64,000 nucleotides of DNA from Euptelea pleiosperma (GCA_035048495.1 JASUTR010000031.1:606001-670000); one strand, 5' to 3'; numbered from the stretch's first letter, positions 48,701-59,902 are shown. The notes: generated by a model from the letters alone, not told the origin. A program made the numbers and translations.

Positions 48701-49138
48701 AGGAGAAGGAGCCCTCGACCCGCAACAGATAGAGGAGGATTTATTCAATCACATAGTTTGGGCTCCTAGAATATGGCGCCCTTGTGGCAATCTATTTGAT
48801 TGTATCGAAAGGCCCAATGAATTGGGATTTCCCTATTGGGCCAGGTCATTTCGGGGCAAGCGGATCATTTATCATAAAGAGGATGAGCTTCAAGAGAATG
48901 ATTCGGAGTTCTTGCAGAGTGGAACCATGCAGTACCAGACACGAGATAGATCTTCCAAAGAACAAGGCTTTTTTCGAATAAGCCAATTCATTTGGGACCC
49001 TACAGATCCATTCTTTTTCCTATTCAAAGATCAGCCCTTTGTCTCTGTGTTTTCGCGTCGGGAATTCTTTGCAGATCAAGAGATGTCAAAGGGGCTTCTT
49101 ACTTCCCAAACAAATCCTCCTACATCTATATATAAACG
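45793..49138 (+). pseudogene. ycf2: Plastid ycf2 fragment in nuclear DNA (NUPT), 3,346 bp
   Basis: The frame (45825-49319 from a non-ATG start) encodes roughly the C-terminal half of Ycf2, a large plastid-encoded AAA-type ATPase subunit of the inner-envelope import motor. I recognise it by the [19 protein letters not shown] segment, the P-loop GSIGTGRS (47415-47438) and the C-terminal [14 protein letters not shown]. An acidic repeat (IDDSDDID type) lies at about 47533-47610. All of about 1,114 plastid codons are open, so transfer was recent. Both ends are cut: upstream the gene begins mid-frame at the LTR end, downstream the last roughly 100 residues are replaced by LTR sequence that adds 60 unrelated codons before a stop. 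It has no ATG start or promoter of its own and sits beside satellite DNA, so it is not expected to function. Confidence 0.95.
47415..47438 (+). other. ycf2: Walker A (P-loop) codons of the ycf2 fragment
   Basis: GSIGTGRS, the nucleotide-binding loop of Ycf2, is intact in this copy. Confidence 0.8.
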
Positions 49139-49258
49139 TGATATTCGCTTAAAAGTGCGTATTTTCCATTGTTATCTTCTAAGTGTTATCACACTCTCCT
49201 ACGTTAAAATACTTTATTTATCTACTTTTCTACGTAGAAGTCTCTTTTGTTGCGTAGA

Positions 49259-49320
49259 ACACACTTTTCTGGACGAAATGGTATATTTGCATGCATTAAA
49301 CACATTTTTGGAAGTCTAGA
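49259..49320 (+). promoter_or_regulatory. 62-bp conserved U3 island, element 2 5' LTR
   Basis: Identical to the element 1 island. TGCATGCA is at 49288-49295. Confidence 0.6.
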
Positions 49321-49587
49321 CATTGAGTCGTTCTGATAAAGTCTCATTACGCGCTTCTTCTGTCGCAGGAAACCCCGATGGGACAATTCTCGAGAATGCG
49401 GGCCCACAATCAACCTCTAGAACCTATGATCAAAGCTCAAGAGCCAGTGGGCTAAGATAAGAAGTTACCAGCCACATGATGGGAGAACCAGAGAGTCGAA
49501 AAAGCTAGAGAAAAGATCGAGAGAGAAAGAGAGCCAAATACCTCGAGAGGAGATTAAGGAGATTAAAGCTTATAAACCAACATAAGG

Positions 49588-49657
49588 CAAGTGCTTGCTC
49601 AGTTGGTAAAGCATGCAGAAGACCAAGTCAAAGATCAAGATTCAAGACCCTCTGCTA
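49588..49657 (+). other. tRNA-like segment, element 2 5' LTR
   Basis: A-box-like TTGCTCAGTTGG at 49595-49606 and B-box-like GATTCAAGACCC at 49639-49650, again 44 bp apart. The A box is closer to consensus than in element 1 and the B box is weaker, so the two LTR types decayed differently from a common tRNA-like source. Confidence 0.5.
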
Positions 49658-51972
49658 GCATTTTCTCCTTATTTTTGTAATAATTTCTCTCTCCTCTCTC
49701 TAAATCCTCATTCTCTCTCTACTCTCAATATCAACCACCCGACCCTATCTCCTTCCGAAATCACTCGATCCTACGACCTATCTTGGCCGATCTCCATCAT
49801 TTAGTCATCCATCCAATCATTATATCCGCTTACCATCCGATCTCTCCGAACGACATCCATCTCACCATCTCTTAAAATCCAAAGGCCCTCATCATTCCAT
49901 GACCAATTATCTGGGCCAAAGACAAGGTAAATTATAGGCCCACGACCCACTGCCTAGTCACTCAAGGTGGACCCCACTACCTTTATTAAAGAATATCTCA
50001 CGAGTTCACAAAAAAAAGGGAACTTTCCCTCCAAGTTTGAAATAGAAAAACCCACTATTTCCATGAACAATCCATCATCACATGGATTAGAAATCTTTTA
50101 AAACTTTATTCTAAAAAGAAAATTTCAAAAGAAGGAAATATTTTGAGAAATGGTTTTTCCTTTTTTTTAACTAGGAGAGAAAATAGAAACAAAAGTTTTA
50201 CGAAAAGATTTTTTAGGGGTTCTTCATTAATAAATTGGAGTGGGGCCACCTAAGAGAATAGATGACCGTTGGATTCAAAGGGGTGACTAGAGTTGCCATT
50301 CTAATGGTAGAGATGGGAGAGCCAAATAGGGATATTCTCTAAGAGGGAAACCGAACCAAAAGGGGAGGATTTCTTTTCCAAAAAAAGGGAACCCAAAAGA
50401 TAATCACCTTCTATTCCCATTGCTCCCCACGTTTTCTTCTCCTCGATTCCCTCTCTTGTCTCCCCTCTCTTGAACGGTTTTAGCAAGGGAGAACCCAGCC
50501 ACCGTCTCCTCCATTTTTAAGCCAAGCCATTCCTCCCACGTTTGGCCCCATCTTGTTTCCTTTCTTTCTCCTCCACGAGCTCATCCTTCTCCATCGAATC
50601 TCCTCTTCTCACTTTATCGCCCTTCTCCTCCATTCTTTCTCCCACGTTTTTCTCCCGAGGGAAGAACACAAAAAAAAAAAAAAAATAGAAAAAGATAGAA
50701 GAGAAGAAAGGAGGAGAGGATCGTCCTCTCCCTTACTGTCAAAACCAGCAAGCAACACCACCGTTGTTGCTGCTGGTGTGCCTCCACAACCAGCCGTTAC
50801 GACCTCACTTGCTGCTGGAGCACCGCTAGTCCACAACCCACAGATCTCTATCGCTCCACACCTTGCTACTGGAACCGTTGGTCTACAACCTGCAACCTCT
50901 GACCGCTCCTTCCATTACCGCCATCACCAAAACAATTCCATTCTCCATTGCTCCAAGCCGCCTCCCTCCATTGAAGAACGATCCCAATCGTTCCACTCTG
51001 GCAAGGCCGTCTATCATCCATTTTTGCAGACCAACGATCTCCTCCCCCTCTTTCAAAAATCGTCTTCATCTCCTTCTTTCAAAACAGAAAAAAAGGAGGG
51101 GAAAGAAAGAAGAAAGAAGAAGGAGGAAGGGGTGCAAACCTTATGCGCCCCTCTTCCTTGCCGCTGCTCCCGTGCACCTTCAAGCCACCCCAGCCTCCTG
51201 TAACTACCCACCACGGTGCAACACCACCAGCAGGTTGCAGACCGGCCTCCATTGCTGCAACTCCAGCAAGCCACCCCCTGTGCACCAGCTCCTTGCTCCT
51301 CTTCCACAGGTCTGCCAGCCACCATCTCCTTGCTGGGCATTGGAGAACCAGCACTTCCACCCTTCATGGTGGCTGTCCTCACCACTCATCGTTCTTCTCG
51401 GTTGTCCACAATCGAGCAATCTCCAAGCCCATGAAAACCAGCAACCACCAAGGGTTCTCACTCTTGATGGCTCCTTCCACGGTCTCAACTCCATCATGGC
51501 CGACCTACTACAAGTCCAAATCTGATCTCCTCCGTCGATGCCAAACTCCGATAAGTCCTATGGTAATACTCTCCTCTCTAAACTCAATCACTCAATTCTC
51601 TCTCTAAGACTTTCCACTTTCTCTCTCTAGAATAGACCTCCTCTTTCTCTACCTTTCTCTCTCTATCTCCCTTCTATTTCATGCTTTCTAGTTAATTTTT
51701 GAAATTTATTTATGCACCAATCAAATTCAAGGTTATTGTAAGTTACTTTTCATTTTAATAAAGATGGTTAATTTCATTAGTTTTGCTTATTATATTATGT
51801 TCTTCCTATTTTCTCTCTCATCATTTTAGCAGATAATGGTTCCCTCTAAAATTTATAAAATCAATCATATTTTAATCCCGTGATCATCATTCTCACCCTT
51901 CAATCTCTTCTTTTTAGCAATTTTTGAGAAAAACCCGTCATTTTATGTCCTTGATTTGCATGAACTAATTCC

Positions 51973-52005
51973 GAGTGCGGATCGACATCCGACACGAGCC
52001 ACTGT
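51973..52005 (+). promoter_or_regulatory. 33-bp conserved U5 island, element 2 5' LTR
   Basis: Identical to 31327-31359 and 43315-43347 in element orientation, with the CGGAT-CGAC-ATCCG stem. Confidence 0.6.
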
Positions 52006-52105
52006 GCAAGAATTCTAAATTTTTCAGGATAATCGGATCAAATTACAAATCTTGTTGATTCTAGGGTTTCCGTAACCAACGACGCGGAAAAATCCTACTT
52101 TCAAA

Positions 52106-52122
52106 TGGCGCCGCTGCCGCTC
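52106..52122 (+). other. Element 2 primer binding site
   Basis: TGGCGCCGCTGCCGCTC, two bases after the LTR, identical to element 1 and consistent with a tRNA-Asp-type primer. Confidence 0.8.
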
Positions 52123-53799
52123 GGGTGTTCGGGAGTGCGAAAAAGGACGTAAAGACGGAATTAGAAAGTTGCTGAAGTGAAAAGCTGCTCAAATTGGCTA
52201 GCCTGACCTTTTCGGGAAACTTTCTATTTTTTGGTTTTTAGTGATTTTTAGCAGTTTTTAAATTACTATTTTTAATGCCTCGGAAGGCCGAGTGCAAATT
52301 GTAATAATTTAGGAATTTTACTGCTTTCCATATAACTGCTAGATCTTGTTCTAGGGTTTTTTAGAAACCCTAGATTAAGTGGAAATTACCAAAAAATTTA
52401 AAAAATCAAAATTCAAAAAAATTAGGGTTTTATATTCTGCAGATTTTTAGAAATCATCAATCAAGGATTTGCGATTTTTGGAAAGATTCCAAAATCTTGA
52501 AACTCTGCTTAATTAGGGTTTCCCCTCTTAGAAGTTTCCTCTTTAGAAGCATTTCTATCTTTAGAAATCTTCCAAATTTGGAAAAGTCTGCAAAAGGAAA
52601 CACCCCAAATCTAGCAGAATTTCAATTTTGGGAAATTTCCCAAAATTATAAGGGATCTCGCAATCAAATCTTTCTTGGAAGATCTCCACAGTTCGGAAAA
52701 CTTTCCAATCTAGGTATTTTCCAATCTGGGAATTCCTAAATTTTAACCCATCTCGAATTTGGAAACTAATTCAAAAACTTGCCTAAATTCAGTGCTTGTT
52801 CAGTGAACCCTAAAAAGGCAAGGATCTTCCAAATAGAATCCCACATACCTAGACCGTGCGATCTAACTTTTCTGCAGGAACACGATCCAGTGTGGGTAGA
52901 GAGCGAAAGCTCAAAGAGGTGGAGTCGGGCCCAAGCCCATTAAGATACCCCTCCTTAACCCACGGAGGCGACCCCGTGGCGTGGCCCACGGGAGGTAAGT
53001 CTCTATCCTCGCCTTGAGTGCGATACAGAGCAATTTGGGTAAATCATTGCCGCTTGTCTATTTGCTTTCGCATACATATTATTCGACTTGCGTGGCGTGG
53101 CCGTTAATCAATCAACTCTAAGAGAGCAGACCCAGCTCCAAATTGAAACTGGTGGGATTTCATCACCCACCTCATCATTCCAACTGATTTGATCCCAAGG
53201 CTCCATTTAATTAAAAAGAATCAAGAAGTAGAGCCAATTAGCCCGGTGTTCGAGGAAAAATCCACGCAAAGCGAACCCGCTTAACATCCAATCGAAATAA
53301 GACCACGAGCGCGGGTCCCTGTTGTCTAACACACCCATAAGTCCCTGCTACTCAAGTACACTGAGCTCGACGTGGCATCTTGGACTATTCGGCGGTTAGT
53401 TACGTGTGGACTAGGAACACGCATCAACCCTAGCTTAACCCGAGGGAACACTCTTCTTATACACTTGACCAATCCGGTTAGTCTGGGACGTACTTAAGTC
53501 AGCCATTGTGCCGCACGTCTGTCTAGGCTTCGGATTGCCTTGTTATTAACTAGAGTTAGTAATAAAGGATTCGCTCTGAAGAGTATAGCCTGGTGAGAAC
53601 CTCTGAGTGCAAAACAGTTAGTCCGGCGGTTAAAAGATAAACCAGTGGTCCGCCCACTGTCATAATCTACTCTAGCCCCAAAACTAACAAAGATAATTCC
53701 TAAAATATATCCTGATTGCTTAGAATAGGATTATCTGTGCTTGGTGTGCATCATTTAGGATAGTGTTCCTCTCTGACAACTTTTTGCCAAGTATAGAGC
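52123..53799 (+). other. Element 2 leader between PBS and gag
   Basis: Non-coding, close inverted match of the element 1 leader. It contains the GC hairpin and splice-donor motif listed separately. I see no supported gene here. Confidence 0.85.
52973..53000 (+). promoter_or_regulatory. Leader hairpin with adjacent splice-donor consensus, element 2
   Basis: CCCGTGG (52973-52979) pairs with CCACGGG (52986-52992), followed by GTAAGT at 52995-53000. The arrangement is unchanged from element 1. Confidence 0.45.
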
Positions 53800-54537
53800 T
53801 TGCCTCATTCGCGTATGCCCGGTTGGACTCGCCCGAACAAGCGCTTGGTTCGATCTGAGAATCACGTCCCTACAGTGGATCCTCCACTGAATTCTTCCCC
53901 ATCTCTTTCCCCACCCGCCTCCCCCAGTACTACTACCTTTGTAGTCATGGCAGTCGAACGACCTCTTATCGAGACGTTCGCTCCTATCTCTGCCAATCCG
54001 CCCACTTGCATTGTTCTCCCACCTACTACGGCGGTACAGTTCGAGATCAGGCCGCAGACGATCCAAATGCTGCCAACCTTTCGTGGTCTCCCAAGAGAAG
54101 ACCCATATTCCCATATTAGGGAATTCCAACATGTCATCCTACTTTTCAAGAATCAGAACCTTGATGATGACAATGTCCGTCTGCGAGTTTTCCCATTCTC
54201 GCTCAAAGACCGAGCCTCAGATTGGCTCTACTCCTTACCCGCTGATTCAATCAGCACTTGGAAAGAATTGGTGGGCAAATTCATGTCTAAATTCTACCCC
54301 ATGACTCGGACCAACCAAATGAAGCAACTCATTCAGGACTTTAGACAGAAGTCCGATGAGAAATTTTTTGAAGCATGGGATAAATTCCAAGACTACCTGA
54401 CTAAGTGTCCCCACCATAGCATCGACAAGGGCAATCTTGTCCACGTTTTCTATAAGGGACTTACTGATGAGTCCCGGACCATGGTAGAGTCAATGTGCCA
54501 AGGAAAATTCCTGCACCAAACTCCGACCGATGCATAG
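53800..54537 (+). pseudogene. gag: Element 2 gag, open N-terminal segment (245 codons)
   Basis: Contains the complete capsid-like gag core (FPFSLKDRASDWLYSLP and the following helices) and reads through the site that is a stop in element 1. It ends at TAG 54535-54537, before the zinc knuckle, which lies in the next open segment (54544-55263, CCHC at about 54776-54817). Confidence 0.88.
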
Positions 54538-55329
54538 AAATTCTTGGGAGAGTTAGGAGAAAACTCTCAACATTGGACGACTGACTCAGAGTTCAGTCGA
54601 ACCACTTCGGTCCAAAGGACAACCAAGGGACATGATGCTACAGCTGATACTGAGCTTCGATCTGTCATTCAAGAGTTGAGCAAGTCAGTCTCGGCACTGG
54701 CTGTGTCTGTACAAAAGCCTACTCAACAATCTACCCCAGTCATGCACGTGGGACACGAGAGCCCTATGGAATCCTGCACCCTCTGTCTGCAACCCTCCCA
54801 TACTACTGAGCATTGTCCTTTGAATGAAGGATGGTCTAATCCTCTTCAGGAAGAAGTTTGTGCTTTCAGCACATACAAACCACCCACTCAGAACTCGTAT
54901 AGTCAATCTTATCATCCGGACACGAGGAACCACCCTAACTTCTCTTGGAGGCCTCAATCTACTCAACCACAAGCTCAACCTCCACGTCAACCTCAGGGCA
55001 TGTATCCTCCTGGGTTCAATCAACCCAATAGGCAATTCAATCAGGGACAATACCAGCAGAATCAGTACCCATCTAATCAGAACCAGCAGTTCCAACAGGG
55101 TCAATACTCTGGACAATCAAGCACATTTCAGAATCAGCAAAGAGTTCCCCAGAACTTTCAGAACCAACAGATTGTCCCAACGAATTCTTCCGCCTATAAC
55201 TATAATGCCCCGATGAGCTCGAGTCGCGAATTGGTGCCTCAGCTCCCATTAGCTGCTCCCTAACAGTCGGTCCCCAAATCCGGTATTGAAGACCTTCTAG
55301 CTCAACTCATTACTCAGCAACAACAATCT

Positions 55330-56628
55330 ATGCAACGCCTAGAGCAACAGCAACAACAATCCATGCTTCGTCTAGAGCAACGCTTAGGCAACTTGGAAGC
55401 TGAGAAAGCTAAAGGCATTTTTCCTAGCCAACCCATTGCTAACCCAAAAGGAAATGCCAAAGGAGCAATATATGAGATCGGTTCCCAATCTCAGAGCCAG
55501 AATGAGAACTGTCAAGGGGAGGTGCAAGCTGTAACCACCCTACGATCTGGAAAAACTGTGGACATGGGAGTCCAACCACCGCCGGTGCCATCTCCAGCAC
55601 CCATCACTCGTACAGAGGAAACTAGTACCAATCCTACCTTTGCTTCTTCTACCTCTGCACCAACATCAGATATCCCTGTGCAGAAATCTAAGGCTAAAGA
55701 CAAATCCATTTGTCGAGTAAAGCCTCCCTTCCCGGACAGACTTGTCCAAGATAAGCGGGATCAGCAATTCTCTGAGATCTTAGATGTCTTTAAAGACGTC
55801 CAGATCAATATCCCATTCCTTTCTGCTATCAAGCAAATCTCTTCCTATGCCAAATTCCTCAAGGACTTGTGCACAGTTAAGCGGCGTACGCATGTACCCA
55901 AAGCTGCCTTCTGGGCCGAAAAAGCTACCGCGTTCATTCAACGCAACAGTGTGATCAAACACAAGGATCCAGGTAGCCCAACTGTCCAATGTGAAATTGG
56001 TGACAACTTTAGCTGCACTGCCTTGCTAGATTTAGGGGCTAGCGTTAACCTCATCCCGTTCTCGGTATATCAGCAGTTAGGACTGAAAGATATGAAGCCT
56101 ACCAATGTCACCCTGAAATTGGCTGATCAGTCCATCAAGATTCCAAGAGGAATCATTGAAGATGTCCTAATAAAAGTCGCTGACTTTTATTATCCTGTGG
56201 ACTTTATCATTCTAGACACCGAGCCGTGTCAGGATAACCGCATTCCGGTCATCTTAGGCTGTCCATTCCTTGCCACCGCGAATGCACACATTGGTTGCTG
56301 GGACAAAAACATGTCCATTGCTTTCGGAAACCTCAAAGCTGAGGTCAATATCTTTCGTTTAATGCAACAAGATGCCGATCGCGAAGTGACCGATGAAATG
56401 TGTGCCGTTGAGAGTCTAATCCCGGACTCCACCGAAGATATTCTTAAGCAGTGTCTAGAACACTTTGGAGCTGACTTTGCAACAGAGTTAGCTATTTCTG
56501 ATCTCAATGATCTTTTGGAGACTGCTCCACTGATAGAGATCCCCGCTCCACTCATCGAGTTCGAGCCTCTGATAACCATGGCCAGAGAACCCATCCTTCC
56601 TTTACCTACTGAAGTCAAACCTCTTTAA
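55330..56628 (+). pseudogene. pol: Element 2 open segment with protease (432 codons)
   Basis: Holds the Gln-rich end of Gag and the protease with the same DLGA motif as element 1 ([12 protein letters not shown]). It ends at TAA 56626-56628 in the linker before reverse transcriptase. Confidence 0.85.
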
Positions 56629-56631
56629 TCC

Positions 56632-58126
56632 GTGTCTTCTGTGACACCTATTTCTACTCCATCTGCTCCAATATTGGAGCTCAAGCCACTCCCAACAGAT
56701 CTTTCCTATGCCTATCTTGGTCCTAAGGAAACCTACCCTGTCATTATTGCTTCCGCTTTGTCTGAGAGTGAACGTAAAAAACTTCTCGAGCTGCTCAACG
56801 AGCACAAATCTGCGATAGGTTGGACTATAGATGATATTCGAGGCATAGACCCCTCGGTGTGCCAACATCACATCTATCTCGAGGATGAATCCAAAACCTC
56901 TCGAGAACACCAGAGGAGGTTGAACCCCGTCTTGAAGGATGTAGTCCGGGATGAGGTCCTTAAACTGTTAGATGCGGGTATCATTTATCCCATCTCCGAT
57001 AGCAAATGGGTGAGTCCTATTCATGTCGTCCCTAAAAAGGCAGGATTCACAGTTGTGGAAAACGAGAACAAGGAAATGGTAACCCAGCGCCTGAAGAAAG
57101 GGTGGAGAGTCTGCATCGATTACCGACGACTCAACACCAACACTAGGAAGGACCATTTTCCTTTACCATTCATAGACCAAATGTTGGAGAGACTAGCAGG
57201 TCACTCCTATTACTGCATCCTCGATGGTTACTCAGGGTATAATCAAATACCAATCGCCCCTGAGGATCACGAGAAGACAACCTTCACTTGTCCCTTTGGC
57301 ACTTTTGCCTACAAGCGCATGCCCTTTGGCCTCTGCAATGCACCCGCGACCTTTCAAAGGTGTATGATGAGCATATTCTCTGACATGGTGGAAAAATTCC
57401 TCTCTTTATGGACGACTTCTCAGTCTTTGGGTCATCCTTTGATGACTGTCTGAACCATCTAGGGCTTGTACTTCAACGCTGTCAGGACATGCGACTTGTC
57501 CTCAATTGGGAGAAATGCCACTTCATGGTGAAGAAGGGCATTGTTCTGGGACATGTCATTTCCCATCAGGGCATTGAGGTCGACAAAGCTAAAATTGATA
57601 TCATCTCGACCTTGCCCATTCCTAAGTCCGTGCGTGACATCCGATCCTTTTTGGGACACGGAGGATTCTATAGGCGAATCATCAAGGACTTCTCTCAAAT
57701 CGCTCGACCTCTGTCTCATCTTCTAGCTAAAGATAGTCCTTTCGACTTTAATGCTGACTGTGTCAAGGCATTTGAGCGTCTCAAATCTGAGCTCACTACT
57801 GCGCCCATTATCCGTCCCCCGGACTGGACTCTACCTTTCGAGGTCATGTGGATGCTTCTGACTACGCATTAGGCGCCGTTCTAGGGCAGAGAATTGACAA
57901 AAGGTCACACGTGATCTACTACGCGAGCAAAACTCTTAACTCTGCCCAAATGAATTACTCCACTACTGAGAAAGAACTCCTGGCGGTAGTCTTCGCCCTT
58001 GATAAATTCCGTCAGTACCTCTTAGCCACTAAGGTGGTTGTCTACACTGATCATGCAGCCCTTCGTTATCTCATGTCGAAAAAGGAAACCAAACCTCGAT
58101 TAATTCGATGGATTCTCTTACTGTAG
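56632..58126 (+). pseudogene. pol: Element 2 reverse transcriptase and RNase H segments
   Basis: Three open pieces: 56632-57453 (RT fingers and palm up to the 4-bp deletion), 57408-57872 (FMDD onward) and 57848-58126 (RNase H, ends at TAG). The RT frame is lost immediately upstream of its catalytic FMDD codons. Confidence 0.88.
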
Positions 58127-59575
58127 GAATTCGACCTCGAGATTAAGGATAAGAAAGGAACTGAGAATGTAGTGGCTGATCACTTGTCTAGACTGACTTT
58201 AGAGTCATCCTTCGACACCCAGCCCATCCCTGAAACCTTTCCAGACAAACAACTGTTCGCCATCTCTGTTAATCCTTGGTATGCTGACATTGTCAACTAC
58301 CTTGTCACCGAAGAAATGCCTTCACACTGGTCAAAACAGGACAAAAGCCAATTCCTAGCAAGAGTTAAGTACTACTCTTGGGATGACCCTTATTTGTATA
58401 AATACTGTCCTGACCAGATCATTCGTCTCTGTGTCCCTGAGTCCGACCAACTCAATATCTTGTCCTCGTGTCATGACCAACCTTGTGGTGGTCATTTCAG
58501 TACTAAGAAAACTGCAGAAAAAGTTCTGCAATGCGGATTCTACTGGCCTACACTATTTAAAGATGTCCACATCTATAGCAAAACCTGTCCTAATTGCCAG
58601 CATCTAGGCCACATCTCCCAGAGGAACATGATGCCCCTAACTCCCATCTAGGTCGATGAAATATTTGACATTTGGGGCATCGACTTCATGGGCCCCTTTC
58701 CAGTTTCCTATGGTTTTGAGTACATTCTCCTTGCGGTAGACTATGTATCCAAATGGATAGAAGCCATTCCCACCAAGACCAATGATCACAAAGTAGTAGT
58801 CAAATTCCTAAAGGAGTTCATCTTCGCCCGATTCGGTGCCCCTAAGGCCATCATTAGTGATGGGGGCACCCATTTCTGCAATAGGATATTCGCGAAATTA
58901 ATGAAAAAGTATGGGGTAACCCATAAGGTTGCCCTAGCTTATCATCCGCAGACTAGTGGTCAAGTGGAGGTTTCTAATCGTCAGATCAAGCAGATCTTGG
59001 AGAAGACAGTCAATACCACACGTAAAGACTGGTCTACTCGTCTCACTGATGCTTTATGGGCATACAGAACCGCCTACAAGACCCCACTCAATATGTCTCC
59101 CTATCGTCTGGTCTTTGGGAAACCCTGTCATCTTCCGGTAGAGATTGAACATCGTGCCCTGTGGGCCATTAAGAAGCTCAACTTTGACCTAGACTCCGCA
59201 GGGGAGGAGCGGAAACTTCAAATGAATGAGTTAGAAGAACTCAGAAATGATGCCTACAACTTGTCCAAGAATTACAAAGCCAAAATGAAGTGGATACATG
59301 ACAAGAGCATCCTCAGAAAAGAGTTCCATCCAGGACAGAAGGTCCTTCTTTATAATTCTTGTCTCCATCTCTTCCCTGGGAAACTGAAATCTAGGTGGAC
59401 CGGTCCTTATACGGTCACAGCAGTCACACCCTTCGGGGCAATCACTATTGAGGATCCCAAGGATCATTCCTCATTCCAGGTCAATGGTCAGCGTCTTAAG
59501 CAATTCCATGAACTTGATGTGTCGTTCATTCAGACTTTTGAAATTGATCTCATCGATCCTGTTTATGTCGACTGA
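58127..59575 (+). pseudogene. pol: Element 2 integrase segments
   Basis: The HHCC zinc-binding part lies before the TAG at 58649. The core with GIDFMGP, SDGG and [11 protein letters not shown], carrying the D, D and E residues, lies in 58688-59575 and is itself open and complete to the natural stop. Confidence 0.88.
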
Positions 59576-59609
59576 TGATCCACTCAGTCTTCTGTGCTCC
59601 AACTTGGTT

Positions 59610-59628
59610 GGGGGTGCCTGTCACCCCC
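59610..59628 (+). other. GC-rich hairpin after the pol stop, element 2
   Basis: GGGGGTG-CCTGT-CACCCCC, perfect 7-bp stem, preceded by AACTTGGTTG. Same as element 1. Confidence 0.6.
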
Positions 59629-59887
59629 GTCATGTCTGGCTGAAGACGTAAAACTTAGCGTTTTTGGAAAGGCAATTCCGGTATTCCTAGAGTACATGAG
59701 TCTCATGCATTTGTTATTACTGTTATATCTCTGGAAATGCAGGTACATTCATTCTTCCGATCATCAGGTATCACACACTGTCGAGTTTCTGCCGACTTGG
59801 TAACATCCTTCCTGAATCTTTGCATCATCATCTCTGATTTGTTATCATTTTATGTCCCGGTCATGAGCACCGAGGACGGTGCTATAT

Positions 59888-59902
59888 TTTGGTTGGGGGT
59901 GG
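59888..59902 (+). other. Internal PPT-like tract 2 in element 2
   Basis: TTTGGTTGGGGGTGGG, sharing GGTTGGGGGT with the terminal PPT. Confidence 0.5.

Larger units (their letters stand above)
49139..52103 (+). repeat. Element 2 5' LTR
   Basis: 2,965 bp, beginning TGATATTCGC and ending CCTACTTTCA. Termini and parts of U3 and U5 match element 1 LTRs, but the interior is clearly divergent and 378 bp longer. It includes CT-rich and A-rich stretches (50670-50685 A-run). Sense frames of 154-220 codons at 50553-51607 are Pro/Ser/His-rich low-complexity and are not called as genes. Confidence 0.95.
53800..59575 (+). pseudogene. gag-pol: Element 2 gag-pol, broken by five stops and two frameshifts
   Basis: Compared with element 1 this is the same polyprotein from the ATG at 53800 to the TGA at 59573-59575. 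In-frame stops are TAG at 54535, TAA at 55261, TAA at 56626, TAG at 58124 and TAG at 58649. A 4-bp deletion lies at about 57402/57403, just before the FMDD codons of reverse transcriptase, and a 1-bp deletion at about 57850 inside the RNase H CDASD motif. Four of the five stops lie where element 1 has CAG or CAA, as expected from C-to-T change; the fifth replaces a TAC codon. Element 1's own gag stop is absent here. This copy cannot make Pol by itself. Confidence 0.93.

Noticed and set aside
45793..49138. Window or segment as true plastid DNA
   Set aside because: Only a truncated ycf2 piece is present, and it is joined on both sides to nuclear retrotransposon LTRs.
49139..49319. 60 LTR-derived codons as a genuine ycf2 C-terminus
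   Set aside because: The same DNA occurs at 61509-61689 in the 3' LTR without ycf2, proving that it belongs to the retrotransposon.
50553..51607. Frames of 154-220 codons in the element 2 LTRs (also 62923-63977)
   Set aside because: Overlapping low-complexity frames in a CT-rich LTR; open frame alone is weak evidence and element 1 does not conserve them.
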